64,000 nucleotides of DNA from Membranipora membranacea. Lineage: Eukaryota; Bryozoa; Gymnolaemata; Cheilostomatida; Membraniporidae. Where the stretch lies: assembly GCA_914767715.1 (NCBI GenBank), contig OU612067.1, positions 24,900,162 through 24,964,161 of the forward strand, read 5' to 3'. Of this stretch, positions 25,765-38,682 are shown one piece after another. The notes under the pieces are model-generated. The model saw only the letters and a list, made by a program, of their open reading frames with translations, was not told the DNA's origin and did no database searches. The position numbers were made by a program, and so were the translations under genes. Within the stretch, counting starts at the first letter, position 1. Every line of letters begins with the position of its first letter.

Positions 25765-26041
25765 TAGCCTGGGATTCAGGCCAAAAATAGGCCTTGTCTG
25801 TGATGTTGGATATTGCTTCTATGGTGTTATCTACTCATTTATCACTATTGTTGTACCTATATAAATGGACCCATGTGCTTGTGTTGTGATTGGTTGATGG
25901 GTTTTGGTTTGTATCATTGTGTGGAATTGTCTGCTCATGTTTGGTTACTTGTATTGTTAATTTGCGGTTAACAACAACAACAAACCGACACACCCAACCT
26001 GAGTAGATAACTCCAAGTTGTTGGACTGAATCCCAGTCTAA
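25765..26041. mobile_element. 277-bp hAT-type MITE just 3' of receptor gene
   Basis: Near-perfect 15-bp terminal inverted repeats (tagcctgggattcag and ctgaatcccagtcta). Flanks tcattacc / tcattatc agree at 7 of 8 positions, like the 8-bp target duplication of hAT elements. It starts 107 bp after the receptor stop codon, before AATAAA at 26191-26196, so it may lie in the 3' UTR. A relative is at about 62670-62885. Confidence 0.7.
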
Positions 26042-26190
26042 TCATTATCTAGATATCAAATGTAATAGTAACGTCGTACTTGATTGTTTAGCTTGGATTA
26101 TATTAATCTGAAACATTATCCTACTTTTTGGTTAGTGACATCTTGGCTTCAATAATTGAGTTGAACGATGCTGTCTATATCTCATAAGTG

Positions 26191-26196
26191 AATAAA
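26191..26196 (+). promoter_or_regulatory. Possible poly(A) signal of tandem flytrap gene
   Basis: AATAAA 534 bp past the stop codon. It is the first good hexamer I saw downstream; not proven. Confidence 0.35.
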
Positions 26197-29100
26197 AAAT
26201 GATAATCATAAGTTTTAAAACGAACCGAACATCGGGCTTTTGTTTTATTGCTGTCATTGTTCTTTTTAGTCATCTAAAATTTTATTTTTGTTCCAATTAT
26301 GCTGTTAAATCATCCACAACTTTAGTATTGTGTTTATGATAAATTCATAAAATAAAAAAAACCCATATCCGGTGCCTCAAAACAATTTTCATACAAGTAT
26401 TTTAAAAGAAAATAGAAGAAATGGCTGAATCAGAGTCCTGTCTTCAACCACAAAATATGTTGCCTGATATGTGCCATGAAAGATTGAAAAAATGTAAAAT
26501 TAAGCAAAATTACACAGCAGCTAACTTTACCCGTTTATATCCAATTTAGATTTGTCTTCTTCAGTGGGCAGACGCGACTGAGTGGTTTGTGTGCACGTTC
26601 ACAGATCAAGCAAGTTCAAATCCCCGGCTGCGCAGTTAAAGTGTTTGAGCTCAGCGCGACAGGCTTGAGTTTATATTCCGGTGAGGTCAGTTAAAAAAAA
26701 GCAAGGAGGAGCATTGGGATGACTCCTAATTTTAATATTATACATATAAATATACCACAATTATAACATGTTGGTTCCGCTATATTCTATGGCTGTATTC
26801 ACTGAGAATCATTGTTTGGGAGTTCTGCCACATAATAGGACAACGGTACTCAGGCTGTCTACCTCATAGGACCTGGTGGAATGGAAAGGACAGCCATTTT
26901 AATTTGCACTTATAATGACATCGCCAATTGGCCATCCATCATAAACTCAATCGACAACCTGAGTGTATGTCATCCACACCCCTGAAGTTTTGTGGCATTT
27001 ATGATCGCTGCATTTCTAGTGTAAACTATTAAATGACCTTAGGTTTGTTACGCTTTTTGTTGCAATTCAATTGCCAATAGTGCCCCACAGGATATAGGGA
27101 ATATGGAAATGATTGTAAATGTCATTCATGGAGTGTCAGCGTAATTGTTGAAACTGACGTTCCTAATAGGATTCATTCCATAAAGTCACATCACTCTGAG
27201 TGTTATATAGCCGGGTCTCTTTCTACTGAAACAGCCTAGAAATAACATGATGCTAATCTGCATCAGCACTCTCTCTAGCCTGCGTTGAGAAACTTTGCTG
27301 GTGGGGAGGGGAGAAAATCTCGTCAACTCTCACTCTCAATATGTTTGGAGTTACCAACTCTTGAATTCAGGAGAATACTTTCTTCATATTTTAATTATAA
27401 CAGAGATAGAAAATATGGAAAATTTCTCCAAAACTGAAAAGTGTGTATTTTAAGCTGATCATCAGGTAACAAAAGGGAATCAAAATTCTCTCAATGTGAT
27501 ACTATTTGTTCCATATAATCAAGCTGTCAAATTCAGGTCACTAATTTTGCAAGCTTCAGCTCATAGACTGATTCTCTTTCTTCTGATCAAACAATGGTAG
27601 ATATGATAATTAGATTATGTATCAAACAGTTTACAGTGTGTGTCAATGCCAAGTTATGTGGTGCAAAAGGTAAGTGCCTTGTAAACTCTGAGACATTAAG
27701 CTGATACTTTGAGTCAAGCAGTAGGAAAATAAATATGTTTCACATTAATATCCACAACTTCTCAATCTATGATAATGTAAGGGTCTGCTGTCCTTACAAG
27801 TTGTGGTGGGTATTTGTGATCATTTAGAAGTACTACGCTACTTCGTTGCAACTTATTAACTGGTTTATTTGATAGTAAAACTTATATATATATATGAGAC
27901 ATAAAATATCTAAACCAATAGTAATACAGCAGTTCATATGATGGTAACAAAATGTAATCAGGATACAGCGAGCAAATGAATATTCAATCAATTAATTTCG
28001 ATGACAGCACAATCAATCATGAATCTTGGCACATTCTTAACATGATGACATTAATGATGATGATATGAATTTGTCTATTCACATCTGATGTCATCCTTAC
28101 AATAACAGCGAATCATGCAAACAAGGATAAATTGGTCATAGTGGTTATCCCTCCACTCCCCTTGTAGTTTTGAATTATTGACATAATTCTGCTAGAAATC
28201 TGCCTTGCTCAAAGTCAGGAATTACTGTATAACTGAAAGACTTTAAGAAACGTAGCCAAATTGACTAATGACCTTGTTATATACATGTTTACCAATATAC
28301 CACTAGATCAAGTCTCCTGATGAGGTTGAAGATCACACTGCTAGAAAGATTTACAGCTCTTGTGAAATCCGAATAAATCTTTTTTTCTCATGTCAATTAT
28401 TGCTGCACAATCAATCAACTGGCTGCAACTTCATCATTTGATTCAGGTATTTATTTGTACAACACATTTAAACATTTCAGTAATAGGTCATCATTTTTGA
28501 ATAAAAATAATTCTGGGTGAAAGTATTTTGGCGAAGAATAGGACGCCGACATTTTGGTGGATACCGATTCACCCCAGCTATGACAAATTAATTCTTAGTG
28601 ATTCTTACTCACTTCACGATTGGCCTCCAAACGCAACTGTTGATCTCTAGATCATGGGGATGATCAGCCTTCAAAGCAGGATAGGCCTTGGTCTCCAAAT
28701 CGTTCAATAGGGGTCTTCCACTCCATATGGTGTCCCAATGACACTCTCCACACTATCTACAACTATACAAAACAAAATATGAGTACACACATGTAGGGTG
28801 GTAAACGGGGAGGCTGGAGGATTCTTCAATATTCTGAGCTCAACTGTCACTTGGTCAGAGGTAAGGCAATGAAAGGAAGCCCTCAATATGTATGTTGTTG
28901 GTCAGCCAATCAGGACCGCCTACCAGACTTCAAAGTAAATTTTTAGACACTAGTCTACATGGACACGCATATCAGGAAGGGGGGCCTGTAAATCAAGGAG
29001 GACCAACTCCAAAAAATACAACAATTTCAATCTAAAAAATCAATTTTTCAAAATGTTAACTTTTATTGGGTAGTAATAAAATTGATCTCTCCAACCTGCT

Positions 29101-29930
29101 TTAGGGTAGTAATCATGTGAAAATTTTTCTCACATGTAGGCCTAACTAGTAAGACCGATTTATGCGGGGAAAACCGAGTCATGCCATGAGGAAAACCAAT
29201 CTGTGGAGAAAACGGGGAAAACAAGTTTAGGAACATGTAGCTATAACGATTTGCAAAAAGAATATCTATCTAATGAACTGAAAAAAAATTGCTAGATGTA
29301 AATCGGTCATTATTGTTTTTTTGTTTTTTTTTGTACAAGTGTTTATTGTGTTATAATTGCAAGGAGAATAAGGTTTTTTTCAAAAATGACTAAAAATTAC
29401 AAAGGAGCTTATCAGATAGTTCAAAACTAGAGTTATCACAGCCCCGCTCAGCACTCTGAAGTCCCCAACAGCAGAGCTGTGCCTTCAAGGGAACAGAAGG
29501 CAAACAATCAAATTCCATCCAGCTCCCACAGGCAAGCCTCCAACTGCCTCCGGAAGACCCTGCGAGGAAGATTCTAAAGGTCCCAAGCGTGCTCACCAAA
29601 GAGGTTACAGGCAATGAAAAATATTGATCTCTTTCCCTTTTCAGTTCGAACTTTAATCGGCTTGAGTGGATATTTTAACTCTTTTGTGTTTTAATTTCGT
29701 ATGGATTCTCAACATTGTTGAAGTCGTCTTCTCGTTTGAGAATATAGTTTTTTTGCAAGATGGTAAGTCGAACTTTGAATAAAACGGAAATTGGCATGAT
29801 TTGAAATTCCGAAAATCTATGGGAGACATGAGAGTTTGGTGGTTGTTTCAGGATGATACGTAGAGGTTTCTTTTGACAAATTAAGAGTTTAGATATGAGA
29901 TAGTCTGGAGCATGACCTCAAAATTCGACG
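26197..29930. other. Intergenic, no gene recognised
   Basis: AT-rich. Contains a tRNA-like SINE fragment (26567-26635), a TA dinucleotide run near 27885, and a GC-richer patch at 29150-29620 with 'ggggaaaac' repeats. Short open frames there (28704-28886, 29390-29614) show no recognisable domain. Confidence 0.5.
26567..26635 (+). repeat. tRNA-derived SINE-like or pseudo-tRNA fragment
   Basis: A-box-like 'gactgagtggttt' and B-box-like 'agttcaaatcc' (26613-26623). The ends (gcagacg, cggctgcgc) can pair partly. The T stem does not pair, so it is not a functional tRNA. Confidence 0.45.
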
Positions 29931-31490
29931 CCATATATAAGGTGAGGGAATGTAAAAGTGTAATATAAATTTATCATCATCTTTTCATCTAAGAACTGTC
30001 AAATAATGAAACATCATCAACAGCACTGCCATTTTCGTACAATATTATATACGTTAAAATTAAAAGTACAGTGCTGGTCTAACGTTACACCTAAGAATTG
30101 ACAATGATCAACTATATTTAAAATTGGTAACTCAAGTTTTCTTGAACAATCTTTTTTGTGGATTTCTAAAAGTAATTTGCTGTGTCTTATCAAAGTTTAT
30201 AATAAGTTTATTTGCCAAGCACCATTCTTGGACTTTCAAAAGCTCATTTTAAATGCACAAATGATCATCAAAGATTAGGTTTGTATCATCAGCGAACAAA
30301 ATATTATCTAAATTTGGAGAAAAATTGGCTAGGTCATTAATAGTAAATAGTAAAGGTCCTAAAACTGAGCCCTGGGGTACCCCCAGTGTAATTGATTTTA
30401 AGCTAGACTCTGATGAATTGATTTTGACAAACTGCTTTTGGTCAGATAAATGAGATTGTAACAAGTTTATGGCACTATCGCTAAGATTATAAAAGCGCAA
30501 CTTACCTAAGAGAATTTCATGATTAATGGTGTCGAAAGCCTTTGAAAAGTCTTGTGCTTCAGTGCTGACATCAAGTCTTTTGTAAAAGCTCTAAAAACTT
30601 GTTAATGGCAAGACTGGTGTTCTTTGAGGGATGGAATCCAAATTGGTTTGAAATTTACAAGATCGTGTAACTCAAGATGGTCACAAATTTGTTGGCATAG
30701 AAGTTTCTTGATTATTTTAGAAACTGTGCTTTAAATTGATATAGGACGATAATTTGACATGTCAGTTTTGCGACCTTTTTTGAATTAAGGTTTGACTCTT
30801 GCAATCTTGAGCCTATCAGGAAATACAGATGATCTGATGGTTTGATTGACAAGTTCAACCAGCACAGGTAAAATTGTAGGGTAGTTTTCATTTTATTGTC
30901 CGTGCGCTAATAAAATCACACCCTTTTGCTTTTTTTGTCTACAGCTTGTTAATTACAGATAAAATCTCCATTGGACCAATTTCATCAAATTCGAAATCGC
31001 GATTTTCAGGGACCCTCTAAAAAAGCTCTCATAATCACATGAAGTTTCTGGTAAAATATCAGCTAATGACGACCTAATACTCACAAAATACTGGTTAAAG
31101 TTTTCGGCAATATCTGTTGGATCAGTGATCTCAGAACCTTCCTTTTTTTATCATTAAAATACTCTCGTCTGTTTCGTTCTTAGTGATGATTTTTCTGATA
31201 TATTTCCATTTTTCGTATATGTTGTTCTTACATGAGCCAAATTCCTGTGCAAAATAGTCTCTTTTAGCATATTTAATTTGATTTGAAACATAATTTCTAA
31301 ATTTCTGATATTTTTTCTTGAGTACTAGGTTAAAGGGTTCATTTTTCATCTTACGATGAAGTTGGGTGCGTTCCTGTGTTAGTGAGTATAATTTTGTTGG
31401 CATCGAAGGCTGTTTGAAAATTAATTTATGTGCTTTGGATTTAATTTCAGTGCTACTAGCTGTTGTTTGACAGGGCATTGTTTATGAGAG
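29930..31490 (-). pseudogene. Decayed CR1/Jockey-like non-LTR retrotransposon
   Basis: Read from high to low coordinates. 31478-31131 is an open piece typical of the region between endonuclease and RT (KKYQKFRNYVSNQIKYAKRD, KWKYIRKIITKNE). Then comes an RT start (MSNYRPISI) near 30760-30740. An open piece at 30500-30249 carries PQGSVLGPLLF and FADDTNLIF, with the catalytic Asp pair. Further RT motifs (FLGVTLDQ) follow near 30090. Several frameshifts and stops separate the pieces, so the copy is dead. The endonuclease was not found. Confidence 0.8.
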
Positions 31491-33539
31491 TCCTACACAT
31501 GACTTGACACTGGAAAATAAATTCTACACTTCATGATCTGATTCCTGTTCTGCTTTTGTTTCCAGCAGTTGTATCCTTTGAGCTCGCACTCTCTCATGCA
31601 TGCTGTCATGGAGACATAAAGTCATGGATTAACACGTAATTAGTCCCTCTCACACAAAAAGTGACAACAATGACTAGTCTAGGTTGCTCTGGCAATGTTT
31701 GTTTCATATCAGCAGCTCTCTGGCCTGGATGTAAGTAGTCACGTGAGTCATCAAATATCCAAAGTGTAGTTAGATTACCTAGGGGCAGGGCTGAAAAGCA
31801 AAATTTATCAGCCACATTAACATATCGATCAACAATTAAAGAACATGTTACAGGAAGACACTGTGGAGATTGACATGGTAAAAGTGCTGCATAAGCTAAT
31901 GTTCCCTCATTTCCTTGTTGTGGTACTGTAAGTTCTGCATTACCACATTCACTATGTTTACAATTTCTTCAATACAATGTCATCGAGAAATTATCAAAAC
32001 TACAAACAGGCCCAACCTTGTAAAAACAAACTGTTGTCAAGAAAACCTACACAATATGTATGAATGTACCAGATCGTGTTGCCTTCGATCCTGCAAGTTT
32101 TATAACTTGTTTAACGCAAACTTTGAATACTGTACGCAGGTTCCTGTGCCTGTATCTTGATGATGAAATACCTCTTGCTGTATCTCCCACCAAGAACAAG
32201 ATAAGATAAGGTTTGAATGGTTACCTAATACAATAACAACCATTCCATTCCAATGTTAGCGCGGTTAGCTTTTAGAAAGTTCATCTAAACCTGAGAGAAA
32301 ATATGAATAAATTTGATTTTCTGTCTATGTCTAAGCATCAACCTGATTGTCTGCTTTAATTAACCAGTTTGGATTTTCCATCATCAAAATATTTTTTGGG
32401 AGTGGGAGCTGGTTCTAATTTCATTAGACTTAAGATAAGTAAAAATAAAAAAAATCATGCCACAGTATTTGAAAATCACACAAATATATACTTTTGTAGG
32501 GCTACTTCACCTTTAGAGGCAAGAAACCATGCATGCTCCACCAGGATGGCAAGATCATGTAAAGGTATTGCACATAATGATATACATTACAGCTATTCAA
32601 TAATATTTGTTATATAACATCAGAAATGCTCCTCAAGGTAGAGATCCTGGTTTGAAATTCATGGCCAGGTGGAAATTGTGACGTTTTAATTGGTCAGAAA
32701 AACACTTTTATTCGCCTGATGATAGCCACAGGACAGAAAATAGTGACACAATATCTAATTTCATTGTGAACAAAGGATTTAAAACAACAATTCTTTGTCT
32801 CAAACAGGATATCCTTTATTCTTGAAGACAGTCAATGCTCATCAACATCCTGCAACTCACTTAAATGATACATTCTCTATAAATGCAAAAAAGGAACCCA
32901 TAATTCTTAAGTGCAATTAGCCAAGCGGTATTATCTTTAGTTACCTTAGCTACGGGATTCTTATTATGTAATCTGAATGATTGTGTAAGTGTTGAGTTAT
33001 AGTTTGCCTCCATTGTGAACTCCTCACCAAAAAATACAGATTGAGAAAAACTTTGAACTAGTAGCAGTTGACCTTTGTAAATGTGTCATGAAAGGTGCAA
33101 GGTTTTCTTTCTGCAAGGATGACATAATTCCATCTATAAAAGGGTTCGGTCCCAAAATGACCCTCGGTAGAAAACGGCCCGAGGCCCAAAACAGCCAAGC
33201 ATGATTTTTGAGTTCGCCATGTCCCAAAACCTTTATAAAACCAGTGAAGTGAACAAACTTAAGTTTTTGGGAAAAAATTTAATTTTTTCAACTTTTTCAA
33301 AAAAACGGCCAAACATGATTTTTGAGTTCTCCGAGTCAACACAACTTAAGTAGAATCTGATAAAAACTAAAGCAACAGTTGACATTGAATTTCGAAAACT
33401 GGATTGTGTATAGCAAATTGAAGATTACCCCATTTTTAGCAACACAATCAATTTGCCTAGAGTCATGTCTGGTTTAATATGAGGTTGATGTTTGCTGCAT
33501 TTGATGTTGATGTTTCCTAGTAATAAACTGCTAGCTTCT
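31491..33539. other. Intergenic, no gene recognised
   Basis: Nothing protein-like. Two related ~45-bp blocks sharing 'catgatttttgagtt' lie at about 33175-33225 and 33295-33345, a decayed local duplication. Confidence 0.5.
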
Positions 33540-34213
33540 TTTTTAAATGATAGAAAACAATATGTAACATTCAACCAGTTAAATTCCACATTACTACCTA
33601 TTCGGTAAGGTGTCCCTCAAGGCTCAATCATTGCCCAAACATTATTTTCTATATTCATCAATGATCTTTTAAACTTACATCTTTTCTCTACTGTCAATGC
33701 TTCCGCCGATGATACTACTTTTGTTGCCAAAAGCCACAACATTTTTCAACATTGCAATATTGATCTCAGTGAGATAAACCAATGTTATAAGTCAAACAAA
33801 ATGGTGATCAACACAACAAAATCACACCATCTTCTTTGTAATGCATCACCCAACACAAAATTTTCAATATCAATTTCTGGCTCTGAACTTGAGAGACAAG
33901 CCAAAACTAAACTCCTTGGCTATATGATACAAGACACACTGTCATGGACTGATCATGTTGAATATATTTCAAAAAAGCTAAAGGCTAATCTTGCACTTTT
34001 TCAGCAATGCAGATTTTGCATTGGAAGAAAGCGGCGATAACCTTTTACCACCATTTCATTTTCTGTTATTTAATCTATGGTATTCATATTTACTATAACA
34101 CAGCCCCTGCTTACGTAAAAAATCCAATATTTTTACTACAGAAGCGAGCTTTTAGGTTTATCGCCTTTGTTCATTTCATTCCAAAGCATTTGATATCAAC
34201 ACAAGATTTTTAA
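33540..34213 (+). pseudogene. Decayed non-LTR reverse transcriptase fragment
   Basis: A GVPQGSII-like motif (near 33610, read across a frame break), then LFSIFINDLLN and a degenerate catalytic ASADDTTFVA (Tyr/Phe replaced by Ser before ADD). Next come SNKMVINTTKSHHLL, KLLGYMIQDTLSWTDHVEYI and a shifted frame encoding QKRAFRFI. The order matches the back half of Jockey/CR1-type RT. Frameshifts around 33610 and 34030 and the missing 5' half mark it as a dead fragment. Opposite orientation to, and more decayed than, the copy at 29.9-31.5 kb. Confidence 0.8.
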
Positions 34214-34439
34214 AGAGCATTAAATTTTCTCCCCTTACCACAGCTTGCCAGTTATTTCTCTGCCATTAATGGCTATAAAACACTTAAAGGGATAATACAC
34301 TTCTGATCTCTGTTTGGCAGCCAATGGAGCACAGAAAAATGTATGTACATTAGTGATGTATTCAGGGTCAAGTCAAAGGGTCAGGTTTCGGGTTTCTGAG
34401 GTCGGGTCATGTTAGGGTCAAGTCGGGTCAGAGGTCTAC

Positions 34440-34545
34440 ATCCTTACGGGTCTCAACTACTAGAGTGATGGTCAAAATACTGAGTGCACCTGGACTCAGC
34501 CTGAGACCTAGTGCACTACATTCCACGATCTTAACCACTATGCTA
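34440..34545 (-). repeat. tRNA-derived SINE-like fragment
   Basis: On the minus strand, the A box tagtggttaag (34540-34530) fits the consensus exactly, and a B-box-like ggctgagtcca lies at 34501-34491. No cloverleaf could be drawn. Confidence 0.45.
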
Positions 34546-34972
34546 TTGATTTTAGGTGATGATTACGGAAATAGAGACTATACGATGATAAAACATATAG
34601 CTATTAGTCATGCTTTTGCTGTGATTATTATGAACGGCTTACAACACTACATAACATAAAGCTTTCTTCAGACATCTATAATTTGATAAATACTTGACAG
34701 AATTTGATGAAACTTGGTCTCAACATAGTTCATTATGTCGAGTTGATATATTACAAACTTAACATGTACTATTAGCTAATTGCACTAGTGATTAGTGAAT
34801 GAATATCCATCATTCTTTAAAATTGTGATATCTGAAGACAGTGTAGGAGTAGGACATTGACTTATGAAATAAGAAATAAACAAGATTTAGCTTAATGACT
34901 GGTATGTAATTTTTTTTTTGGCTGTGTTTTAAAACAAGTAATTTTGTTCAAGGATAATGTTATTATCCTAAT

Positions 34973-35265
34973 AGGTAAATTCGCGACCTTGGGATATATA
35001 TTAAATAATCAATAAATAATCAATGGAAATCCCATTTTCATTGGAAAATCCAACTGAATCCAACTTGAATTCAAGTTGTCTCCCTATCACCAATGAGCAG
35101 GTAATTCTAAGTTTCATGTCATGTAACTTAGAATTATCTCCTCATTGATAATAGGGAGACAACTTGAATTCAAGTTGGATTCAGTTGGATTTTCCAATGA
35201 AAATGGGATTTCCATTGATTATTTATTGATTATTTAATATTTATACCAAGGTCGCGAATTTACCT
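34973..35265. mobile_element. Near-perfect 293-bp palindromic MITE
   Basis: Two ~145-bp arms are almost exact reverse complements, from aggtaaattcgcgaccttgg at the left end to its complement at the right, with the centre near 35116. 'AAT' flanks both ends. No coding capacity. The few mismatches suggest recent origin or ongoing arm homogenisation. Confidence 0.9.
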
Positions 35266-36165
35266 AATATTGAAATTAAATTAAATATTAAATATGGTCG
35301 ATTTGATAGTGATGAGCATGTTGTAAGGTACTGGTGAGTGTACGGCTTTGTATTTTAATAATTAAATGTAAATGGATGGCAGGCTGCATATTTTTCTTTT
35401 GTATTTGCAATTGAAATTTTGGCAATTTGTGATGTTTGATGCACAAAAGTTATATGCATATATATGAATACCTTAAAAAAAAATTGAATAAATTATTTAA
35501 TGGTGTAGCAGACTGTGTGGTCAAGTAGAGTATACATAGCTTAACTAAGTTTCACTTTTTCATCAAGTTTTTCGTAAGCAGTCTCATAATGACCATTTAA
35601 TGACCAAAAGTCAGACAATCTGAAGTCGACGAGTTCAGTTTCATGGCTTTGAATTAATGAGGAATAGCTTTTTTGTAATTATAACAATGAATCCTCTCCA
35701 CTAGCATGTAGAAAGTGTATAATTATGATCATAGTATATTGTCAAAGTTATGATTATTTTGACACCATTCATTGAGTGAAATGGCATCCTGATGGCACAT
35801 GTGAACTTAAGTAGACAGAAAAAGAGTAGCTTGCCACAAACATAGTGTGATCTGCGCATGACTGAGATTTAGCTGCTGAGCAGTTAAATATTGGACCTGG
35901 TTTACTGTATTGCAAGAGATAGCTAGCTAGCCAACTGTATGTATGAAAAAAAAAGATTATGCATACTGCAGTTTAGGGCTACTGCAATGTACCGATTCTT
36001 TTCCTGGTTTCTATAGTTGCATGATTATAACCCAAATAGCTTCCCTCACACTGCTTTCACTGTAAAAAGCTGAATTTCATTTATCCTGTACATTGTTGTG
36101 TGCATGATATTGCTGGCCATCTGATACATTAAACAATGATATTCCTGTATCGGGAATACATTGAA

Positions 36166-36207
36166 CCATCAATTGGCTTTCACATTAATGTGAAAGCCAA
36201 TCGATGG
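36166..36207. repeat. 42-bp palindrome
   Basis: ccatcaattggctttcacat followed directly by its complement, with one mismatched pair. Nearly loop-free hairpin; no T tract or neighbouring gene to make it a terminator. Confidence 0.9.
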
Positions 36208-36229
36208 AGAAGGCGACCCAAAATATTTA

Positions 36230-36570
36230 CATTTCGGTCTCCTTCTCCAAGCTCAATTTACCCAAAATCTCATATTCCCCATAGCCCGATTTCCCAACAT
36301 CTTGGTTTCCCCCATTGCTATGCTTTCTCCATGGCATAGGTTCCCCAAATCCCCACATCTCAGTTTAACCCACAGCTCGGAGAGCTCTAGACAGTGGTGT
36401 CTTGTCTAGGTTTAATATTGACCCTATGCTTTTTCCCAAAGCTCAGTATTCTAATCAGCTTGGTGTTCTCCACATCTTTGTTTTACAAATGGCTCGGTCT
36501 TTCCCACAGCTCAGCCCCGTAGCCTTTTTCCAATTGATCTGTTTCCCGGTCGGTTTTCAAATGATTAATT
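36230..36570. repeat. Degenerate short tandem repeat, 'ttcccca...gctcgg' type
   Basis: Blocks such as 'ttccccatagcccg', 'tttcccaacatcttgg', 'ttccccaaatccccacatc', 'cccacagctcgg' and 'ttcccacagctcag' recur every ~20-25 bp. The complement of the same unit (ggggaaaaccgag, gaggaaaacc) is at 29155-29230. Confidence 0.55.
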
Positions 36571-37830
36571 TGCAAGGATCCACATTGTGACTGACAGCCC
36601 ATATTTCATTTGATTGTGTCATACTCGAAAAAATTGAATTGTATGCGGCCATAATAAGCTAAAGACAATCTGACCAGGATTCATATTGTGAATTCTATGA
36701 ATTCTCCCAAGAAAAAAGCTTCATTTCACTTTGGCAAAACTAATCAGTGCACAGTGTTGATAAACTCCATGTAAAAAGCTATGTTGCTTCATACACTGGA
36801 GCAGGACTGTATTGTTTGATCTTCTGCTAAATGAAATGTTAGAGGCATGATGGATGCTCCACAATTTAAATCTCCTCAAGCTTTCTTAAGCATTTAATCT
36901 GTTAGCATAGCATTTAATCTCAGACAATAAATTTGCTTACTTCCTGCTTTAAAAAAAACGATAAGCTAGACTTTCTTTGGCACAAATTTGTTGAATGTGC
37001 ACTGCCAAGACAATGTTATGATGACCAACTGTGATTTCCTGACTGTTTGAGCAAGTTTCCAGAAGCTTGTTATTAGGTGTCGTTCACTCGATTGGTTACC
37101 TGCAGTCCTGTTGCCAGCCTGCAATGATGTAACAACACGTTAAGGCAGCAGTGAGGGGTGAACTCCACATATTCAAAACTCTTAGATCCCTAGTATATCA
37201 GCTCAGCAGTATATTGCCTTATTAATGTTATCATACTCCTAGAAAGTTCAGCTATGGTGAAGCTTTATACAATCTTTGTTGTCCCAATACCCTTTATTAT
37301 TATTCATTTATCTCAGCATTTTTGAAAATATAAGTTGAGCTTGCGACCTTTTTGCTTTTGGCTGGATGTTTATTTCCATCCTTCAGAAATGTTCATCCCG
37401 GGGTAATAATTTTTAGAAAAAAGATGAAAACAAAAGGATGGGCAATTTCATCCATCTCTGATGATGTCACTCTTTTCGTGACAGCAGGTTACATCAAAGT
37501 TTTAAATATCTCACTTGTGGATGAGCACAGTGTGAAAATGTGAAACTGAAAACTACATTCATAAAACCCAGTTTTTGATATGAAATATCTTTGAAAAAAC
37601 GAGTGAAACACATATATTATATGTATCTAATTGCCTAGGTCATCTTGAGATCTTGAGTGGAGAATCGGGGTTATGAGAGCAATCTTCCAGAACTTGAAAA
37701 ACTTGCAGAGTTTGAAACACCAAAAGGCCACAAAGTTTCAATTATCAGGCAAAGCAGAACATAAAAATTAACTTCAGCCCAATTCCAAAAGCAAAACATA
37801 TTTTAAATTCAATCCAGGATGTACACATCA

Positions 37831-38590
37831 ATGGGGTTGTGTCAGGAATTGTCCCTTATTAAAGGGGGCGCTGAACAGATGAGACCATAAATTGGCACTT
37901 TTTTATATAAGCTATCGTTGGAGCAGATCACACTTTTTGGTCTGGCAGCCAGGGAAATTAAGATAGAAATATAATGAGGGTAAGTTCATAGGCGGATTAT
38001 GCTGACCCACTTTATGAGACAAAAATTTACTGTGAATATAATTTGATTCATTATATTAAATAATATAATAAATATATCATTAAAATAAAGAGAAATAACA
38101 ATATTCAAGCTTTGAATTTTGAATATAATATAAATCAAACCTGAAAATATTGATCATAGAAAAAACTTCAGAATAACATATATCTATTTTATGTTATTGT
38201 AACACAGAACAATTCTATATTTAATACAATTACTTTATAATTATGTATATGGAATTTTTTTGCAAAAGAAATTCAGCTGTATATTTCATGACACCTCCCT
38301 CCCTGACACTGAATTCCATTGTGATTGATCAGGTTTTTATAATTTAATGTGTTATTATTTAATTTTAATTGTAATAAAAATTAAGATTTTCCGATAATTT
38401 TTTATTTCAGCATTTATAGGTCAGATTTTTGGATTACAGAATAAAAATATCAATAGTAGTTAGCAGAAACCGAGGAGTTTTTACAGCAAAATGTCTCATC
38501 CGCTTCCTTTATAGCTTAAATGAAACTTTGCAAAAGTATGGTCTCATCTGTAAATAATCAAGGGAGATTACTCTGAAAACACAACCCCAT
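37831..38590. mobile_element. 760-bp non-autonomous TIR DNA element
   Basis: Left end atggggttgtgt and right end acacaaccccat are exact inverted repeats. A second inward block, 'cagatgagaccata', is also inverted (37888 region and 38545 region), so the TIRs extend ~55 bp. The interior is very AT-rich and non-coding. Part of the left end resembles 10404-10440. Confidence 0.7.
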
Positions 38591-38682
38591 TCTGACAGCT
38601 TTTTATTCTTTTAGCGCCTATTTATGATTTTCAATTATGATTTTGGTTTGTTTTTTCGGTCAATTACTTTTGCATGCATTTT

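Larger units (their letters stand above)
35266..37830. other. Intergenic, repeat-bearing, no gene
   Basis: No gene recognised. Contains the hairpin at 36166-36207 and degenerate 'ttcccca...gctcgg' repeats at about 36230-36570. Confidence 0.5.

Noticed and set aside
29390-29614. Minus-strand ORF in a GC-richer patch
   Set aside because: No known motif. It lies beyond the 3' end of the decayed non-LTR element and could not be linked to it.
36166-36207. Rho-independent terminator
   Set aside because: Eukaryotic context, no T tract and no adjacent gene.
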